From Rhodanobacteraceae bacterium (GTDB taxonomy: Bacteria > Pseudomonadota > Gammaproteobacteria > Xanthomonadales > SZUA-5), in contig QIMA01000406.1 in NCBI GenBank assembly GCA_003233535.1, positions 1-12,006 on the forward strand: 12,006 nucleotides of DNA, in the 5' to 3' direction. Under the pieces are notes generated by a model, which was not told the origin of the DNA, ran no database searches, and saw only the letters and a list, made by a program, of their open reading frames with translations. Positions 10,982-12,006 of this stretch are shown here, piece after piece (within the stretch, counting starts at the first letter, position 1; every line of letters starts with the position of its first letter). Position numbers and translations under genes: made by a program.

Positions 10982-12006
10982 TTAGGCCCCGCTGCTTTCC
11001 TGGTACTCGGCCTCTAACATGGCCTCAATCTCAGCCTCTGACATCGCTACTACTTCATCGGTAATTCGCCGCTCAACATCGGCTCTTGCAGCTGCGGTAG
11101 AGTGCGCGGCTTGCTCTTGCACGGTGTCGATGCCGAACATCTGTTGCTCAAAGTGGCTGGCCAGCGCGAGTATTGACGGGTGATCAAACAGCAATGTGGC
11201 GGATTGTTTCTTGCCCACGGCCACGCCCAGTCGTTTACGCAATTCCAGTGCGAGCAGTGAGTCCAGCCCGAGTTCGCTCAGGGCCTGATCAGGATCTATG
11301 CCACTGGCATCTCGCGAGGCCAACACCGCGGCCGCTTCGGCTCGGATCAGGCCAATCAGCCGCTCGCTGCGCTCTCCGCCTGAGAGGTTCTGGAGCTCGT
11401 GCGTGAAGCTCACGCCAGGCGCAGCCTTGCTGATGGATTCGTTTGCTGCTGTTCTGGGCAGGTGATGACGGAAAGCATCCAGAAACGGCGGAAATGCCTT
11501 CTCGGTTCCTGCAAGGAAGTTCGTCCAATCAAGTTGGATTACGCCGACCTGGGCGACTCCTGCAAACATTGCTCGCTGTAGAGCTTGAAAGCCCTGTTGC
11601 AACGAGAAAGGCCGCACGCCGCGCCGCTGCATAGATTCGATCTGCTCGCGTTCGACCACCGCACCGGCTTGCGCGAATGCCCCCCAGTTAATCGACAGGC
11701 CCGGGAGCCCGGCGCCGTGACGTTTGCGGGCGATCGCGTCGAGCACGGCATTGGCGGCAGCATGGTTGGCTTGGCCTGGGTTGCCGATCAATGCTGCAGA
11801 AGTGGAGAACAGTACGAAATGGTCCAGAGGCAGCTCACGAGTTAGTGCATCGAGCTGAACGGCAGCGTCGGCCTTGGCCGCAAAGATTGAGGAAAATCGT
11901 GGCCAATCCTGGCCCGCAATGGCGCCATCTGCGACGCTGCCGGCGAGATGGAATATGCCGCGTAACTGCGGTCCGTGCGTTTCCAGAGTCTCGGCGAGAA
12001 TCGCGG
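10982..12006 (-). CDS. Modular type I polyketide synthase, C-terminal part (KR-ACP-docking tail), 5' end outside window
   Basis: The reading frame is open from the window edge (first full codon at 12004) to a TAA at 10984-10982, giving 340 visible residues. Residues about 1-130 are the catalytic half of a ketoreductase: the Lys motif FAAKADAA (K44), the segment VLFSTSAALIGNPGQ and then ANHAAANAVLDA. His81 sits where the catalytic Tyr of KR domains is expected, and Thr68 (flanked by Ser67 and Ser69) at the usual Ser position. An ACP follows at about residues 210-285, with the phosphopantetheine motif LGLDSLLALEL (Ser249). The last ~35 residues (ERRITDEVVAMSEAEIEAML...) are acidic and helical, like the C-terminal docking tails of modular PKSs. 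This is the end of an extension module that probably hands its chain to the PKS-NRPS encoded at 8858. A TTG at 11791 is not the start, because recognisable KR sequence continues upstream of it. KS, AT and other domains must lie outside the window. Very sure of type; product unknown. Confidence 0.95.
   Translation of the reverse strand, partial: AILAETLETHGPQLRGIFHLAGSVADGAIAGQDWPRFSSIFAAKADAAVQLDALTRELPLDHFVLFSTSAALIGNPGQANHAAANAVLDAIARKRHGAGLPGLSINWGAFAQAGAVVEREQIESMQRRGVRPFSLQQGFQALQRAMFAGVAQVGVIQLDWTNFLAGTEKAFPPFLDAFRHHLPRTAANESISKAAPGVSFTHELQNLSGGERSERLIGLIRAEAAAVLASRDASGIDPDQALSELGLDSLLALELRKRLGVAVGKKQSATLLFDHPSILALASHFEQQMFGIDTVQEQAAHSTAAARADVERRITDEVVAMSEAEIEAMLEAEYQESSGA

Noticed and set aside
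10982..11791. TTG at 11791 as the start of a separate 269-residue protein
   Set aside because: The same frame continues upstream to the window edge with clear KR sequence (GIFHLAG, FAAKADAA, DHFVLFSTSA), so this is the interior of a larger PKS.

Overview
The window is the interior of a hybrid type I polyketide synthase / nonribosomal peptide synthetase (PKS-NRPS) gene cluster. All genes lie on the minus strand, so the pathway reads from position 12006 down to position 1. The DNA is fairly GC-rich and densely coding. The organism is probably a proteobacterium or another GC-rich bacterium with large secondary-metabolite loci, but nothing here fixes the taxon.

In transcription order there are four genes. 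(1) The C-terminal end of a modular PKS (12006-10982): the catalytic half of a ketoreductase, an acyl carrier protein (ACP) and an acidic C-terminal tail that looks like a docking segment. (2) A stand-alone class I SAM-dependent methyltransferase (10942-10046). (3) A stand-alone bacterial class I cytochrome P450 (10036-8855). (4) A giant PKS-NRPS gene starting at 8858 and running off the left edge. Its 2952 visible codons have no stop, and every active-site residue I indexed lies in one frame. Gaps are 18 nt or less (39 nt if the preferred methyltransferase start is used), and the last junction is an ATGA overlap, so this is one operon-like block. No stretch over 300 bases lacks a gene, and I see no credible plus-strand gene, RNA gene, mobile element or CRISPR array.

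The giant protein reads: N-terminal docking helix - KS - [no AT, only joined linker remnants] - DH - C-methyltransferase - KR - ACP - ACP - Cy (heterocyclization) - A domain with nested methyltransferase-like domain (cut by the window edge). The A-domain pocket residues read D-L-Y-N-L-S-L-I-W, the code known for cysteine in thiazoline-forming modules. Inferred chemistry: the upstream PKS passes its chain to this KS; one extender unit supplied by an AT in trans is added, alpha-methylated and perhaps reduced and dehydrated; the acyl chain is then joined to cysteine and cyclised to a thiazoline, which the nested domain may epimerise or methylate. The P450 and methyltransferase probably act as tailoring enzymes, for example hydroxylation followed by O-methylation.

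The most interesting points are: a module with cis-AT domain order and flanking linkers but no AT; near-duplicate tandem ACPs feeding a Cy domain; non-consensus active sites in both ketoreductases; and a nested methyltransferase-like domain in a Cys-loading A domain. I do not recognise the exact pathway or product.
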